A stretch of DNA of 64,000 nucleotides from an uncultured Pelagibacteraceae bacterium (lineage in GTDB: Bacteria; Pseudomonadota; Alphaproteobacteria; Pelagibacterales; Pelagibacteraceae). The DNA is taken from the NCBI GenBank assembly GCA_902629075.1, contig CACOPK010000003.1, positions 1 to 64,000 of the forward strand. Reading direction: 5' to 3'. The stretch's first letter is position 1; each line of letters begins with the position of its first letter. The position numbers and the translations under genes are program-made. Positions 18,921-30,458 of this stretch are shown one piece after another. The notes under the pieces are model-generated. The model was not told the origin of the DNA, ran no database searches, and saw only the letters and a list, made by a program, of their open reading frames with translations.

Positions 18921-20993
18921 ATGTTTAAAGTAGTAAAAAAAGAAATAGAAGTAGCAGGAAAAAAAATAAGTTTAGAAACAGGAAAAGTAGCTAGACAGGC
19001 TGATGGTGCAATAATTGCGCAGTGTGGAGAAACAGTTGTATTGGCAACAGCTGTAGGAGCAAAAAAAGTAAATCCAGATATTGATTATTTTCCTTTGTCA
19101 GTAAATTATCAAGAAAAATATTATGCAGCGGGAAAAATACCTGGAGGATATTTTAAAAGAGAGGCAAGACCAACTGAAAGCGAAACACTCATCTCAAGAT
19201 TAATTGATAGACCTATCAGGCCTTTATTTCCAGATGAATTTAAAAATGAAGTACAAGTACTCCCAACTGTAATCTCTTATGATAAAGAAAATGAAGCAGA
19301 TATATTATCTATAATAGCTTCATCAGCAGCATTAGCAATCTCAGGAATGCCTTTTTTAGGGCCTGTTGGAGCCTCGAGAGTTGGTTTTATAGATGGGAAG
19401 TATGTTTTAAATCCATCTAAAGCAGAGCTTAAAAATTCAAAGTTAGATTTAGTAGTTGCTGGAACTAAAGACGCAGTTTTAATGGTAGAGTCAGAAGCAA
19501 ATGGTTTAACTGAAGAAGAAATGTTAAATGCGGTGAAATTTGGTCACGAAGGATTCGTTCCTGTGATCAAAATGATAGAAGACTTAGCAAAAGAATCTAG
19601 AAAACCTGATTGGATTGTTGAGAAAAAAGATCTTTCTGAAGTAAAGAAAAAATTAGAATCTGAGTTTACAGCAGAATTGAAAAAAGCTTTTTCGACAAGA
19701 GATAAACAAGAAAGATCAAATATGATCTCAGAAATAACTGATAAAGCTAAAAAACTTTATGAGGAAAATGAAGAAATAACTGATTTAGATGTTAATTCAG
19801 AATTAAAAAATTTAGAAAAAGCAATTGTAAGAACCGATATTCTTAAAAACAAAAATCGTATAGATGGAAGAGGACTTTCAGATGTTAGACCAATAATGTG
19901 TGAAGTTGGAATTTTGCCAAGAGTTCACGGCTCAGCGTTGTTTACAAGAGGAGAAACCCAAGCAATTGTAACAACTACTCTTGGAACTTCAGATGATGAA
20001 CAAAAAATTGAAAGTTTAGATGGTTTGCAAAAAGAAAGATTTATGCTTCATTACAATTTTCCACCATTTTCAGTTGGTGAGACTGGAAGAATTGGAACTG
20101 GCAGAAGAGAAATTGGACATGGAAAACTTGCTTGGAGAGCAATAAATTCATCTTTGCCACCAAAAGAAACTTTTCCTTATACATTTAGAATAGTTTCAGA
20201 AATTACAGAATCTAATGGTTCATCTTCAATGGCAACTGTTTGTGGTACTTCATTAGCATTAATGGATGCGGGCGTACCAATTAAGGAACCAGTTGCAGGT
20301 ATAGCGATGGGTTTGATTAAAGAAGGTGATGATTTCAGTGTTTTATCAGATATCCTTGGAGATGAAGATCATTTAGGCGATATGGACTTTAAAGTTGCTG
20401 GAACTAAAGATGGAATAACATCTCTTCAAATGGATATTAAAATAACAGGTATTACATTTGAAATTATGGAACAGGCATTAAATCAAGCTAAGGATGGAAG
20501 AATTCATATTTTAGGTGAAATGAACAAAGCTCTTGCTAAGTCAAGAGATGACGTTGGAAAGCATACTCCAAAAATGGAAAAAATATCAGTAGATAAAAAA
20601 GATATTGCAACTGTTATAGGAAAAGGAGGAGCAACAATAAGAGAAATTGTTGAACTTTCTGGAGCTAAGGTTGATATTAATGATGAAGGAGTAGTGACCG
20701 TTGCTGCACCCGATGAAGAAGCTAGAAATAAAGCAATGCAAATGATTAAAGATTTAACTGCAAAACCAGAAATGAACAAAATTTATAATGGAAAAGTAAT
20801 GAAAATTATGGAGTTTGGAGCATTTGTAAATTTCCTAGGAAAGCAAGACGGGCTTGTTCACATTTCTGAACTCGCAGATAAAAGAGTGGCCAAGGTAACA
20901 GATGTTGTTAAAGAAGGCGACGAGGTAAAAGTAAAAGTTATTGGGTTTGACAGAGGAAAAGTAAAATTATCTATTAAACAAGCAGCAATATAA
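18921..20993 (+). CDS. pnp: Polyribonucleotide nucleotidyltransferase (PNPase)
   Basis: A 690-residue phosphorolytic 3'-to-5' exoribonuclease. Two RNase PH domains are present ([20 protein letters not shown] in the first; [17 protein letters not shown] and [16 protein letters not shown] in the second). An all-alpha linker lies between them. A KH domain ([22 protein letters not shown]) and an S1 domain ([28 protein letters not shown]) form the C-terminus. It starts immediately after the rpsO stop. Six bases after its stop lies the first of two conserved-loop hairpins, which probably terminates this long operon. Confidence 0.98.
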   Translation: MFKVVKKEIEVAGKKISLETGKVARQADGAIIAQCGETVVLATAVGAKKVNPDIDYFPLSVNYQEKYYAAGKIPGGYFKREARPTESETLISRLIDRPIRPLFPDEFKNEVQVLPTVISYDKENEADILSIIASSAALAISGMPFLGPVGASRVGFIDGKYVLNPSKAELKNSKLDLVVAGTKDAVLMVESEANGLTEEEMLNAVKFGHEGFVPVIKMIEDLAKESRKPDWIVEKKDLSEVKKKLESEFTAELKKAFSTRDKQERSNMISEITDKAKKLYEENEEITDLDVNSELKNLEKAIVRTDILKNKNRIDGRGLSDVRPIMCEVGILPRVHGSALFTRGETQAIVTTTLGTSDDEQKIESLDGLQKERFMLHYNFPPFSVGETGRIGTGRREIGHGKLAWRAINSSLPPKETFPYTFRIVSEITESNGSSSMATVCGTSLALMDAGVPIKEPVAGIAMGLIKEGDDFSVLSDILGDEDHLGDMDFKVAGTKDGITSLQMDIKITGITFEIMEQALNQAKDGRIHILGEMNKALAKSRDDVGKHTPKMEKISVDKKDIATVIGKGGATIREIVELSGAKVDINDEGVVTVAAPDEEARNKAMQMIKDLTAKPEMNKIYNGKVMKIMEFGAFVNFLGKQDGLVHISELADKRVAKVTDVVKEGDEVKVKVIGFDRGKVKLSIKQAAI

Positions 20994-20998
20994 TATTT

Positions 20999-21028
20999 AG
21001 GGGCACCTGGCAACAGAACGCCCCTTTT
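20999..21028 (+). terminator. Conserved-loop hairpin, copy 1 (terminator-like), after pnp
   Basis: AGGGGC (20999-21004) pairs with GCCCCT (21020-21025) around the 15-nt loop ACCTGGCAACAGAAC and runs into TTTT. The position after pnp fits an intrinsic terminator. The loop is unusually long, and 13 of its 15 bases recur in a second hairpin about 600 bp away, so it may be more than a terminator. Confidence 0.75.
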
Positions 21029-21090
21029 CAATGTAAGGATTAATAATCTAAAATTCTTGATAATTATATTTAATTTTATTAGGATTAATC

Positions 21091-21456
21091 ATGAAAAAAT
21101 TAATTTTAATATTATCAAGTATAATTTTAACTTCTTGTGCAACTATAGTAAATGATGCAAATGTTCCTGTATCATTGTCATTCTCTGATGGGAGTTCAGG
21201 TAATTGTCAACTTACAAATAAAAGAGTTTCTTTAAGTGTAAGTGTACCATCAACGACCATGGTTAGAAGATCAGATGATGCTCTAAGATTTAATTGTACT
21301 ACAGATACTGGAAAAAAAGGATTCGGAAGTATACCAAGTGAAATAGAGTCAGGTAAACTTGCAGGTAGTGTTGTATTTTTTGATTTGGGTATTACCGACT
21401 CAATCACTGATAAACACAGAACTTATCCTTCTAGTTTTGTAATACCGGTTAATTAA
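21091..21456 (+). CDS. Small predicted lipoprotein, function unknown
   Basis: A 121-residue protein with a classic lipoprotein signal: basic MKK, hydrophobic LILILSSIIL and lipobox LTSC (lipidated Cys at residue 16). The mature part is Ser-rich and starts CATIVNDANVPVSLSFSDG, with two further Cys (near 36 and 69) that could form a disulfide; I see no catalytic motif. The start TSCATIVND resembles short proteobacterial lipoproteins of unknown role. It lies alone between two conserved-loop hairpins and is followed by an 18-residue hydrophobic ORF. Confidence 0.75.
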   Translation: MKKLILILSSIILTSCATIVNDANVPVSLSFSDGSSGNCQLTNKRVSLSVSVPSTTMVRRSDDALRFNCTTDTGKKGFGSIPSEIESGKLAGSVVFFDLGITDSITDKHRTYPSSFVIPVN

Positions 21457-21525
21457 ATTAGATAATTAGTTATCTGGCATTCAAAGTTTAATTACTATAT
21501 AAAGTGACTTGGGGAAGGAGTCTTT

Positions 21526-21582
21526 ATGAGCGGACTAGAAATTTTAGCTGTATTGGCAATTGCATATTTCTTAATTAATTAA
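21526..21582 (+). CDS. Putative 18-residue hydrophobic micropeptide
   Basis: The ORF reads MSGLEILAVLAIAYFLIN, essentially one short membrane-spanning helix. It is preceded 5 nt upstream by a very strong Shine-Dalgarno sequence (GGGGAAGGAG, 21511-21520), better than those of most confirmed genes in this window. It is followed 20 nt after the stop by the second conserved-loop hairpin. No family is recognised. The strong translation signal is the main argument that it is real; it could also be a leader peptide. Confidence 0.5.
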   Translation: MSGLEILAVLAIAYFLIN

Positions 21583-21602
21583 TCTAATTATTTAGGGGGT
21601 TT

Positions 21603-21627
21603 GGGGCACCAAGCAACAGAACGCCCC
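21603..21627 (+). repeat. Conserved-loop hairpin, copy 2
   Basis: GGGGC (21603-21607) pairs with GCCCC (21623-21627) around the loop ACCAAGCAACAGAAC, which differs from copy 1 at only two positions. It is followed by a pyrimidine-rich tract with T5. It sits just after the micropeptide ORF, and its last base is the first base of the stop codon region of a small minus-strand ORF. Confidence 0.7.
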
Positions 21628-21737
21628 TACTTTTTCCTTTTTTCTCTCTTTAATTTCCTTTTTTCCTTTAAAGAAAGTTTAGCTTTTTTCATTACACTAG
21701 AATCCTTAAAAGATTTACCACTATATCTTTTAGACAT
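21627..21737 (-). CDS. Putative 36-residue basic protein at the end of the fab operon
   Basis: The minus-strand ORF starts at 21737, 3 bp after the fabI stop, and encodes 36 residues beginning MSKRYSGKSFKDSSVMKKAK and continuing with an almost purely Lys/Arg/Glu/Leu helix. No family is recognised. It is tightly coupled to fabI but has no clear ribosome-binding site. Composition favours a nucleic-acid-associated small protein, but the A-rich DNA alone also produces Lys-rich frames. Its stop codon touches the second conserved-loop hairpin. Confidence 0.45.
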   Translation of the reverse strand: MSKRYSGKSFKDSSVMKKAKLSLKEKRKLKREKRKK

Positions 21738-21740
21738 TAT

Positions 21741-22529
21741 TTAAGTAATGTTTTTGGGATCTGGCATTCCTACTTTATTATATCCAGCATCCACATAGTG
21801 AATTTCACCTGTAACACCACCTGCAAGATCACTTAATAAGTATAGAGCAGAATTTCCAACATCATTTATATCTACGTTTCTTTTTAAGAAGGAATGATCT
21901 TCATTCCATTTATATAAGAATTTTGCATCTCCAATCGCCGATGCTGCTAATGTTTTAATTGGTCCCGCACTTATTGCATTTACTCTAATTTCTTTTGCAC
22001 CTAAATCTCTTGCAAGATATTTGACACTTGCTTCCAAGGCAGATTTACAAACTCCCATAACATTATAGTTTGGTATAGCTTTTGTTGACTCATATGTTAG
22101 CGTAATCATGCTTCCATTAGGTTTCATTATTTTAGCTGCCTCTCTTGCAACCTCAGTAAACGAAAAGCATGAAATTAGCATACTTCTTAAAAAGTTTTCT
22201 CTAGTTGTATTTAGATATTCACCTGAAAGTTCAGATTTATCGGAAAATGCAATTGCATGGACGACAAAGTCAATATTACCCCAACTTAATTTAATATCTT
22301 CAAATAATTTAATAACATCTTCTTTCTTTTCAACGTCGCAGCTGAATGTAGTTTTTGAATTTAGTTTTTCCGCTAATGGAACAACTCTTTTTTTTAAAGC
22401 GTCTCCCAAATAAGTAAATGCAAGTTCGGCTCCTGCTTCTGAAAGTTTTTGAGAAATTCCCCAAGCAATAGATCTTTCATTTGCTACCCCCATGATTAGA
22501 CCTTTTTTACCTTTCATCAAGCTCATCAT
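21741..22529 (-). CDS. fabI: Enoyl-[acyl-carrier-protein] reductase (NADH), FabI
   Basis: A 262-residue short-chain dehydrogenase-type enoyl reductase that completes each fatty acid elongation round. The cofactor site has the FabI-specific GVANERSIAWGISQKL. The catalytic Tyr-x6-Lys is in PNYNVMGVCKSALE, and ISAGPIKTLAASAI follows. The gene directly follows fabB with no gap between stop and start. Placement with fabA and fabB is the typical alphaproteobacterial unsaturated fatty acid cluster. Confidence 0.96.
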   Translation of the reverse strand: MMSLMKGKKGLIMGVANERSIAWGISQKLSEAGAELAFTYLGDALKKRVVPLAEKLNSKTTFSCDVEKKEDVIKLFEDIKLSWGNIDFVVHAIAFSDKSELSGEYLNTTRENFLRSMLISCFSFTEVAREAAKIMKPNGSMITLTYESTKAIPNYNVMGVCKSALEASVKYLARDLGAKEIRVNAISAGPIKTLAASAIGDAKFLYKWNEDHSFLKRNVDINDVGNSALYLLSDLAGGVTGEIHYVDAGYNKVGMPDPKNIT

Positions 22530-23741
22530 TTATACCTTTTCAAAAATTAAAGTTGCGTTAGTACCACCAAAGCCAAAACTATTTGACATAACTGAATTTA
22601 GTTCAACATTTTTTTCTGTTTGTGTAACAATTGGGAATTTTTTTGCATCTTCATCCATATCAATTATATTTGCTGATGCTGTAATGAAATTGTTTTTCAT
22701 CATTATTAAACTATATATTGCTTCATGCACAGAGGCTGCTCCTAAAGGATGTCCAGATAAAGATTTTGTTGAACTAATTTTTGGAACTTCTGTTCCAAAT
22801 GTTTCTCCAACAGCATTTAATTCTGTAATATCTCCAACTGGCGTTGAAGTTCCATGTGTATTTAAGTAATCAATTTTATTTTTTGATGTTGCTAGCGCCA
22901 TTTTCATACATCTGATCGCACCTTCGCCTGATGGAGCTACCATATCATAACCATCTGAAGTTGCTCCATAACCTGTTAATTCAGCATAAATTTTTGCTCC
23001 TCTAGCTTTAGCTCTTTCGTACTCTTCAAGTACTAATACACCAGCTCCACCAGCAATTACAAATCCATCTCTTGTTTTGTCGTATGCTCTTGATGCTTTT
23101 TCTGGGTTATCATTATATTTTGACGATAAAGCAGTCATAGCATCAAACATCGCTGTCATTGCCCAATGAATTTCTTCACTTCCGCCTGCAAAGACAATAT
23201 CTTGTTTTCCCATCTGAATAAGTTCCATGGAATTTCCTATACAATGTCCACTAGTTGCACATGCAGAACTCATTGTATAATTGGTCCCTTTAATTTTAAA
23301 TGGAACAGCTAGTGTTGCAGATGCAGTACTAGCCATAGTTCTTGGGACGATAAAAGGACCCATTAATTTTGGGGTTTTAGCTCTTGTTTTGTCAGCTGCT
23401 AAAATTACATTTTCAATTGAAGGACCTCCAGAGCCCATGATAATTCCAGTTTTAAAATTACTTACATCTTTTTCATCTAATCCTGAGTCTTCAATTGCCT
23501 CTTTCATTGCAATATAATTATATGCAGATCCAGACCCCATAAATCTAATAGTTTTTCTATCAATATGATCCTCAAGTTTTATATTTGGTTTGCCATGAAT
23601 ATGACTTTTTAAATTATGCTCTTTATATTCTTCAGCAAATGAAATTCCAGATTTTGAGTTAAATAATGATTGTTTAACTTCCTCTTGATTATTTCCTAGG
23701 CAAGAAACTATACCTAAACCTGTAATAACTACTCTTCTCAT
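22530..23741 (-). CDS. fabB: 3-oxoacyl-[acyl-carrier-protein] synthase I
   Basis: A 403-residue condensing enzyme. The Cys-His-His triad is visible: [10 protein letters not shown] (near residue 160), [11 protein letters not shown] and [28 protein letters not shown] is the standard N-terminus. FabB extends unsaturated acyl-ACP made by FabA, which supports assignment to FabB over FabF. Its first base overlaps the last base of the fabA stop codon, so fabA, fabB and fabI form one operon. Confidence 0.95.
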   Translation of the reverse strand: MRRVVITGLGIVSCLGNNQEEVKQSLFNSKSGISFAEEYKEHNLKSHIHGKPNIKLEDHIDRKTIRFMGSGSAYNYIAMKEAIEDSGLDEKDVSNFKTGIIMGSGGPSIENVILAADKTRAKTPKLMGPFIVPRTMASTASATLAVPFKIKGTNYTMSSACATSGHCIGNSMELIQMGKQDIVFAGGSEEIHWAMTAMFDAMTALSSKYNDNPEKASRAYDKTRDGFVIAGGAGVLVLEEYERAKARGAKIYAELTGYGATSDGYDMVAPSGEGAIRCMKMALATSKNKIDYLNTHGTSTPVGDITELNAVGETFGTEVPKISSTKSLSGHPLGAASVHEAIYSLIMMKNNFITASANIIDMDEDAKKFPIVTQTEKNVELNSVMSNSFGFGGTNATLIFEKV

Positions 23742-24241
23742 TATTTAAATAAACCTACTTTTAAATTTTCTGCAGAATAAATTTTTTTTCCATCAGCTGA
23801 TAATATACCATTTGCTAGACCAACAGTAGTTTCTCCTTTTATAAGAATTCTTTTCATATCAATTTCATACGTTGCCATTTTGACATTTTTAAGAACTTCA
23901 CCAGTAAATTTTACAGCACTTACTCCTAGAGCTCTTCCTCTTCCAGGATTTCCAAGCCAACCAAGGTAAAAACCAACTAACTGCCACATAGCATCTAAGC
24001 CCAAGCATCCTGGCATGACTGGATCCTCTTTAAAATGACAATTAAAAAACCATAAATCATTTTTAATATCTAACTCAGCTTTAATTAATCCTTTTTTATA
24101 AGAACCTGTATTTTCACTAATTTCTATAATTCTGTCAAACATGAGCATTGGAGGGAGGGGTAATTTTGCATTACCAGGTCCAAATAAACCGCCTTGTCCG
24201 CAGTTAATTAGGTCATCGTAACTGTAGGAGTTTTTTTTCAT
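23741..24241 (-). CDS. fabA: 3-hydroxydecanoyl-[acyl-carrier-protein] dehydratase/isomerase
   Basis: A 166-residue hot-dog enzyme that introduces the cis double bond in anaerobic unsaturated fatty acid synthesis. The active-site segment [21 protein letters not shown] carries the catalytic His and Asp. It leads the fabA-fabB-fabI operon. Its promoter lies in the 71-bp gap shared with irr, so the Irr-box-like site in that gap may affect it. Confidence 0.96.
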   Translation of the reverse strand: MKKNSYSYDDLINCGQGGLFGPGNAKLPLPPMLMFDRIIEISENTGSYKKGLIKAELDIKNDLWFFNCHFKEDPVMPGCLGLDAMWQLVGFYLGWLGNPGRGRALGVSAVKFTGEVLKNVKMATYEIDMKRILIKGETTVGLANGILSADGKKIYSAENLKVGLFK

Positions 24242-24262
24242 ATAAAAGTCTAACCTTAATAC

Positions 24263-24291
24263 TTGATTTCAGATAAATATAATATTACTAT
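24263..24291 (+). promoter_or_regulatory. Putative irr promoter
   Basis: TTGATT (24263-24268) and TACTAT (24286-24291) are spaced by 17 bp. The -10 element abuts the Irr-box-like sequence that runs to the irr start codon, an arrangement that suits autorepression. Confidence 0.45.
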
Positions 24292-24312
24292 AGTTTAGAA
24301 CTATTATAAAGT
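24291..24312 (+). promoter_or_regulatory. Irr-box (ICE)-like operator before irr
   Basis: The site contains the core TAGTTTAGAA-N2-ATTATAAA and includes the inverted repeat ATAGTT-N3-AACTAT (24290-24304). It matches the inverted site before katG at 19 of 22 positions. Known iron-control elements of Irr are of the TTTAGAA-N3-TTCTAAA kind. It lies between the candidate -10 element and the irr ATG. Confidence 0.6.
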
Positions 24313-27014
<2,702 letters not shown>

Positions 27015-27026
27015 ACAAGGAAACTT

Positions 27027-27620
27027 ATGGCGGAAATGAGTTTTGAAGATTTTTATAAAGTACCAGATTTAAAATTTGATATTTCAAGACTAAGAAAAGA
27101 TTTAGACTTAGTTCTAGAGAGAAAAAAATTTAAATCTCCTGGTGTAACTCACTTTGGAGCTATTTCACTTAATAGAGTTCCGAATGATGTAAAATCAACT
27201 GAGGGAAATAATGTGCGTGGTAAATATTGGACTATAGCTGATGAAACAGGAAAAGAAGTTTCTAGAGATATAGATATAGATGAGTCAAAATATACTGAAC
27301 TTGTACCAGAATTTGAGGATACCTATTTTAAAGAGGTATATAATGCTTTAAAAAGTAGATTTAAGCTTGGTAGAGTAAGATTATTGTTAAAAGAACCAAG
27401 ATCAACATTAAGTTGGCATAAAGATCCAGAGCCTAGATTACACATTCCAATTGTTACAAATAAAGGTTGCATGATGGTTATAGAAAATGTCGCTAAACAC
27501 ATGCCTGCCGACGGTACAGCAACTATAACCAATAATAAAAAATTCCATAATTTTTTTAATGGTGGTGAGCAAGCAAGAATACATCTCGTAGCATGCGTGT
27601 TAGAGGATCCTTTTAATTAA
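27027..27620 (+). CDS. Aspartyl/asparaginyl beta-hydroxylase-like 2OG-Fe(II) oxygenase
   Basis: A 197-residue protein whose C-terminal half has the cupin-type iron site: His-x-Asp in LSWHKDPEPRLHIPI, and a second His with an Arg for 2-oxoglutarate in NNKKFHNFFNGGEQARIHLV. This pattern resembles the aspartyl/asparaginyl hydroxylase family. The substrate is unknown. It begins 12 bp after katG, with AAGGA near the start codon, so the pair is likely co-transcribed and co-regulated; a link between iron or peroxide stress and this oxygenase is inferred from position only. Confidence 0.7.
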   Translation: MAEMSFEDFYKVPDLKFDISRLRKDLDLVLERKKFKSPGVTHFGAISLNRVPNDVKSTEGNNVRGKYWTIADETGKEVSRDIDIDESKYTELVPEFEDTYFKEVYNALKSRFKLGRVRLLLKEPRSTLSWHKDPEPRLHIPIVTNKGCMMVIENVAKHMPADGTATITNNKKFHNFFNGGEQARIHLVACVLEDPFN

Positions 27621-27623
27621 AAA

Positions 27624-28079
27624 TTAATTTGGGAGTTCGCCCCAAAAATTTTCGAAAAAAATCCAACCAGAAAAACTTTCATCGATTATTTTACACCAAT
27701 TATTTTTGCATTTTTTTAGTAAAATAAGTTTGCCCTTTTCAGCTATAGCGAGAGGTTCTGAAAATTTAGTAGGTTTAGAGAAAATAAATTGATTTTCAGT
27801 TATGATTACAGATGAGGATTTTCTTAATTGAGATGTATGTATCCAGCCACTATTATGTTTATGATCAATTATTCTTCTAAAATTTTCTTTTTTATCTATT
27901 ACTTTTATTGGTAAATTCTTTTTCATGTATATATATTTAATTGGATATTCAAAACTTGGTCCAAATCTAACATTGACCTTATTGTTTTTTAGCATCACAA
28001 AATCATCTGCAAACGAAATTTGAACTTGAAAAATAAATAGATAGCTAATTATAAAAGTAATTAGAGTCCGCATATACAT
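27624..28079 (-). CDS. Periplasmic SH3-domain protein
   Basis: A 151-residue protein with an N-terminal signal segment (TLITFIISYLFIFQVQISFADD, cleavage expected after SFA). It has two bacterial SH3-like repeats: NKVNVRFGPSFEYPIKYIY with GWIHTSQLR, then a second ending NNWCKIIDESFSGWIFFENFWG. Such SH3b proteins are exported and usually bind peptidoglycan or partner proteins; no enzyme domain is attached. It overlaps the 3' end of the ThiF-like gene by 19 bp on the same strand. Confidence 0.75.
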   Translation of the reverse strand: MYMRTLITFIISYLFIFQVQISFADDFVMLKNNKVNVRFGPSFEYPIKYIYMKKNLPIKVIDKKENFRRIIDHKHNSGWIHTSQLRKSSSVIITENQFIFSKPTKFSEPLAIAEKGKLILLKKCKNNWCKIIDESFSGWIFFENFWGELPN

Positions 28080-28813
28080 TTTTTTACTTTATTGAATTTA
28101 ACTATGCGAACTTTTAAACTTAATGTATTTAGAATTAATATCGAATTATTTAAAAAATTTTTAGATCCTATAATTGTTTTTAAAATTTCATTGGCCTGTA
28201 ATGATCCAACAACACAGGCTGTTGTTCCCAGAATTCCTTCTTCATCACAATTTAAAATTTCATCAGAGGGTTTTTCTTGATAAAAACATTTTAAACATGC
28301 ATTCTTATTATTTTTAAAATCGAAAACAAATATATGGCCATCAAATTTACTAATTGCTCCAACAATTAATTTTTTTTTAAACTTAATGGATTTTTCATTT
28401 AATAGAAATTTTGTATTAAAATTATCGGAAGCGTCCACAATGATATCATATTTTGATATTAAATTATTTATATTATTTTTATCAATTTTTTTTTTGAAGG
28501 TATTAACCTTAACTAAAGGATTTATTTGATTTAACTTTTTTTTTAATACTTCTACTTTGTATTTATTTATATCTAGAGTATTGAAGAGTGTCTGTCTGTT
28601 TAAATTTGAAAGTGAAATTTTATCATAATCAATTATACCAATTTCACCAACGCCTGCTCTGCACAATAAATCAGCTATCGGGCAGCCAAGTCCTCCCGCG
28701 CCAACGATAAAAACCTTAGAAGAACTAATCTTTTTTTGACCAGAAACACCAATATTTTTCAGAATTATTTGTTTCGAATATCTATCAAGATAATTTTTAT
28801 CTAATTGACTCAT
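28061..28813 (-). CDS. ThiF/MoeB/HesA-family adenylyltransferase
   Basis: A 250-residue E1-like enzyme. The nucleotide site GAGGLGCPIADLLCRAGVGEIGIID is followed by SLSNLNRQTLF with the conserved Asn-Arg pair. Cys pairs (CLKC near residue 175 and CICGL at the very end) are the usual structural zinc ligands. Family members adenylate the C-terminal Gly-Gly of ThiS or MoaD in thiamine or molybdopterin synthesis. No rhodanese domain is attached, and no thi or moa gene lies near, so the sulfur-carrier partner cannot be decided here. It overlaps dut by 4 bp. Confidence 0.88.
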   Translation of the reverse strand: MSQLDKNYLDRYSKQIILKNIGVSGQKKISSSKVFIVGAGGLGCPIADLLCRAGVGEIGIIDYDKISLSNLNRQTLFNTLDINKYKVEVLKKKLNQINPLVKVNTFKKKIDKNNINNLISKYDIIVDASDNFNTKFLLNEKSIKFKKKLIVGAISKFDGHIFVFDFKNNKNACLKCFYQEKPSDEILNCDEEGILGTTACVVGSLQANEILKTIIGSKNFLNNSILILNTLSLKVRIVKFNKVKKCICGL

Positions 28814-29247
28814 TTTCCAGTAGATCCAAAACCACCTTTTCCTCTTATTGTTGTAGGTAGGTTTTTTACTTCCTCGAAAGTAGCTTTGATTATGGGGACT
28901 AGCACTATTTGAGCAATTCTATCTTCGTTGTTTACTATAAACTCTTTATCACCATGATTATATAGAATAACTTTTAATTCACCACGGTAATCACTATCAA
29001 TTGTACCGGGCGTATTTAAAACAGAAATATTATTTTTGGCTGCTAATCCAGATCGTGGTCTGATTTGTATTTCTGTGTTACTAGGAATTGCAATAGATAG
29101 TCCCGTTGGTATTAGTTCAGACTTTTTTGGCATTATTGAAATAGGTTTATCAATAAATGCCATAAGATCCATTCCTGAAGAACCATTGGTTTTGTATTTT
29201 GGTAGTTTAACTTTAGAATTGAGTTTTTTTATAAGGACTTTAACCAT
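28810..29247 (-). CDS. dut: Deoxyuridine 5'-triphosphate nucleotidohydrolase
   Basis: A 145-residue trimeric dUTPase with its motifs in order: SGMDLMAF, RPRSGLAAKN, NTPGTIDSDYRGELKV, DRIAQIVL and the C-terminal lid RGKGGFGSTGK. It hydrolyses dUTP to dUMP, keeping uracil out of DNA and feeding dTMP synthesis. It overlaps coaBC by 8 bp and the ThiF-like gene by 4 bp; the coaBC-dut pairing is common in proteobacteria. Confidence 0.97.
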   Translation of the reverse strand: MVKVLIKKLNSKVKLPKYKTNGSSGMDLMAFIDKPISIMPKKSELIPTGLSIAIPSNTEIQIRPRSGLAAKNNISVLNTPGTIDSDYRGELKVILYNHGDKEFIVNNEDRIAQIVLVPIIKATFEEVKNLPTTIRGKGGFGSTGK

Positions 29248-30451
29248 TTGCTCTTAGTTCGTTAGAAATTTTTTCAACTAACGTTTTAGCAATCATTTCC
29301 TTAGTATTGAACGAAATATTTTGAATATTAGATGTATTTTTTTTAAATATCTTAAGTTCATTAAATTCACTGTCAAAACCTATCTTTTTATTTGATACAT
29401 CATTTGCAATTATCCAATCACAACTTTTTTCATTTAATTTTTTTCTTGAATTTTCTTCAATATTATTTGTTTCTGCTGCAAATCCAATTACAAGCTTAGG
29501 TCTTAGGCTATTATGCTTTGAAGTAAGATCAAGAATATCTTTATTTTTCTCTATTTCTAAATTTTTTAGACTTTCTTTTTTAATTTTTTCATAATTTATT
29601 TCTTTCATTTTAAAATCTGAAACCGCTGCTGCAAAAATTGCAACATCAACTGGAAGATTTTCAATAGTTCTTTCGTACATTTCATCTGCACTATTTACAT
29701 TAATTATTTCAACACCATCTGGTGGTTGAAGATTTGTTGGTCCAGATATTAAAGTAGTATGAAAACCATTTTTTTGAAACTCATTTGCAATTGCATAACC
29801 TTGCTTTCCAGAAGATCTATTTGTTATGTATCTTACAGGATCAATATATTCTCTTGTTGGACCTGCTGTTATTAATGCCTTGAATTTTTTATTTATCTCT
29901 AAATTTTTGAAATATTCATTTATTATATTTGCAATTTTTAAAGGATCAGAAAATTTTCCAGCACCATACTCACCACATGCCATTTCGCCAATTTCTGGTC
30001 CTATTATTTTATAGTTGAAATTAACAAGTTTATTTAAATTCTTTTTTGTTACCTTATTTTCCCACATTCGTACATTCATTGCAGGTGATAAAAATATATC
30101 TTTGTTGGAAGCTAGCGCAACAGTTGTAGCTAAATCTTCAGCCAAACCGTAAGTTAATTGAGCAATTTTATTTGCTGTAGCTGGCGCAAATAAAATTAAA
30201 TCTGCCCATCTTGATAAAGATATATGATCCATTTCAGTTTCATTTTGAAAATCGAATAAATCTGTATAAACTTTTTCATTCGAAAGTGAGCTAACAGATA
30301 AAGGGGTTATAAATTCTAAAGCACTTTTAGTCAGGATGGTTTTAATTTGGCATTTATTTTTTTTTAAAATTCTTATCAATTCCAAAGATTTATACGCAGC
30401 TATACCACCACAAATCACTAACAATATTTTTTTATTTATCAAATTCTTCAT
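29240..30451 (-). CDS. coaBC: Bifunctional phosphopantothenoylcysteine decarboxylase/synthetase
   Basis: A 403-residue fusion for two steps of coenzyme A synthesis. The CoaC flavoprotein half has ICGGIAAYKSLELIRILKK, the PAMNVRMW motif and the catalytic Cys in MACGEYGAGKFSDP. The CoaB half has TAGPTREYIDPVRYITNRSS and the lid-region Lys residues. It lies in the ubiE-ubiB-coaBC-dut order seen widely in alphaproteobacteria, 7 bp after ubiB. Confidence 0.96.
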   Translation of the reverse strand: MKNLINKKILLVICGGIAAYKSLELIRILKKNKCQIKTILTKSALEFITPLSVSSLSNEKVYTDLFDFQNETEMDHISLSRWADLILFAPATANKIAQLTYGLAEDLATTVALASNKDIFLSPAMNVRMWENKVTKKNLNKLVNFNYKIIGPEIGEMACGEYGAGKFSDPLKIANIINEYFKNLEINKKFKALITAGPTREYIDPVRYITNRSSGKQGYAIANEFQKNGFHTTLISGPTNLQPPDGVEIINVNSADEMYERTIENLPVDVAIFAAAVSDFKMKEINYEKIKKESLKNLEIEKNKDILDLTSKHNSLRPKLVIGFAAETNNIEENSRKKLNEKSCDWIIANDVSNKKIGFDSEFNELKIFKKNTSNIQNISFNTKEMIAKTLVEKISNELRANG

Positions 30452-30458
30452 TTTTAAA

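Noticed and set aside
21000..21740. The accessory patch as an integrated mobile element
   Set aside because: The two hairpins are short and of different length, and no transposase, integrase, target duplication or tRNA site is present.
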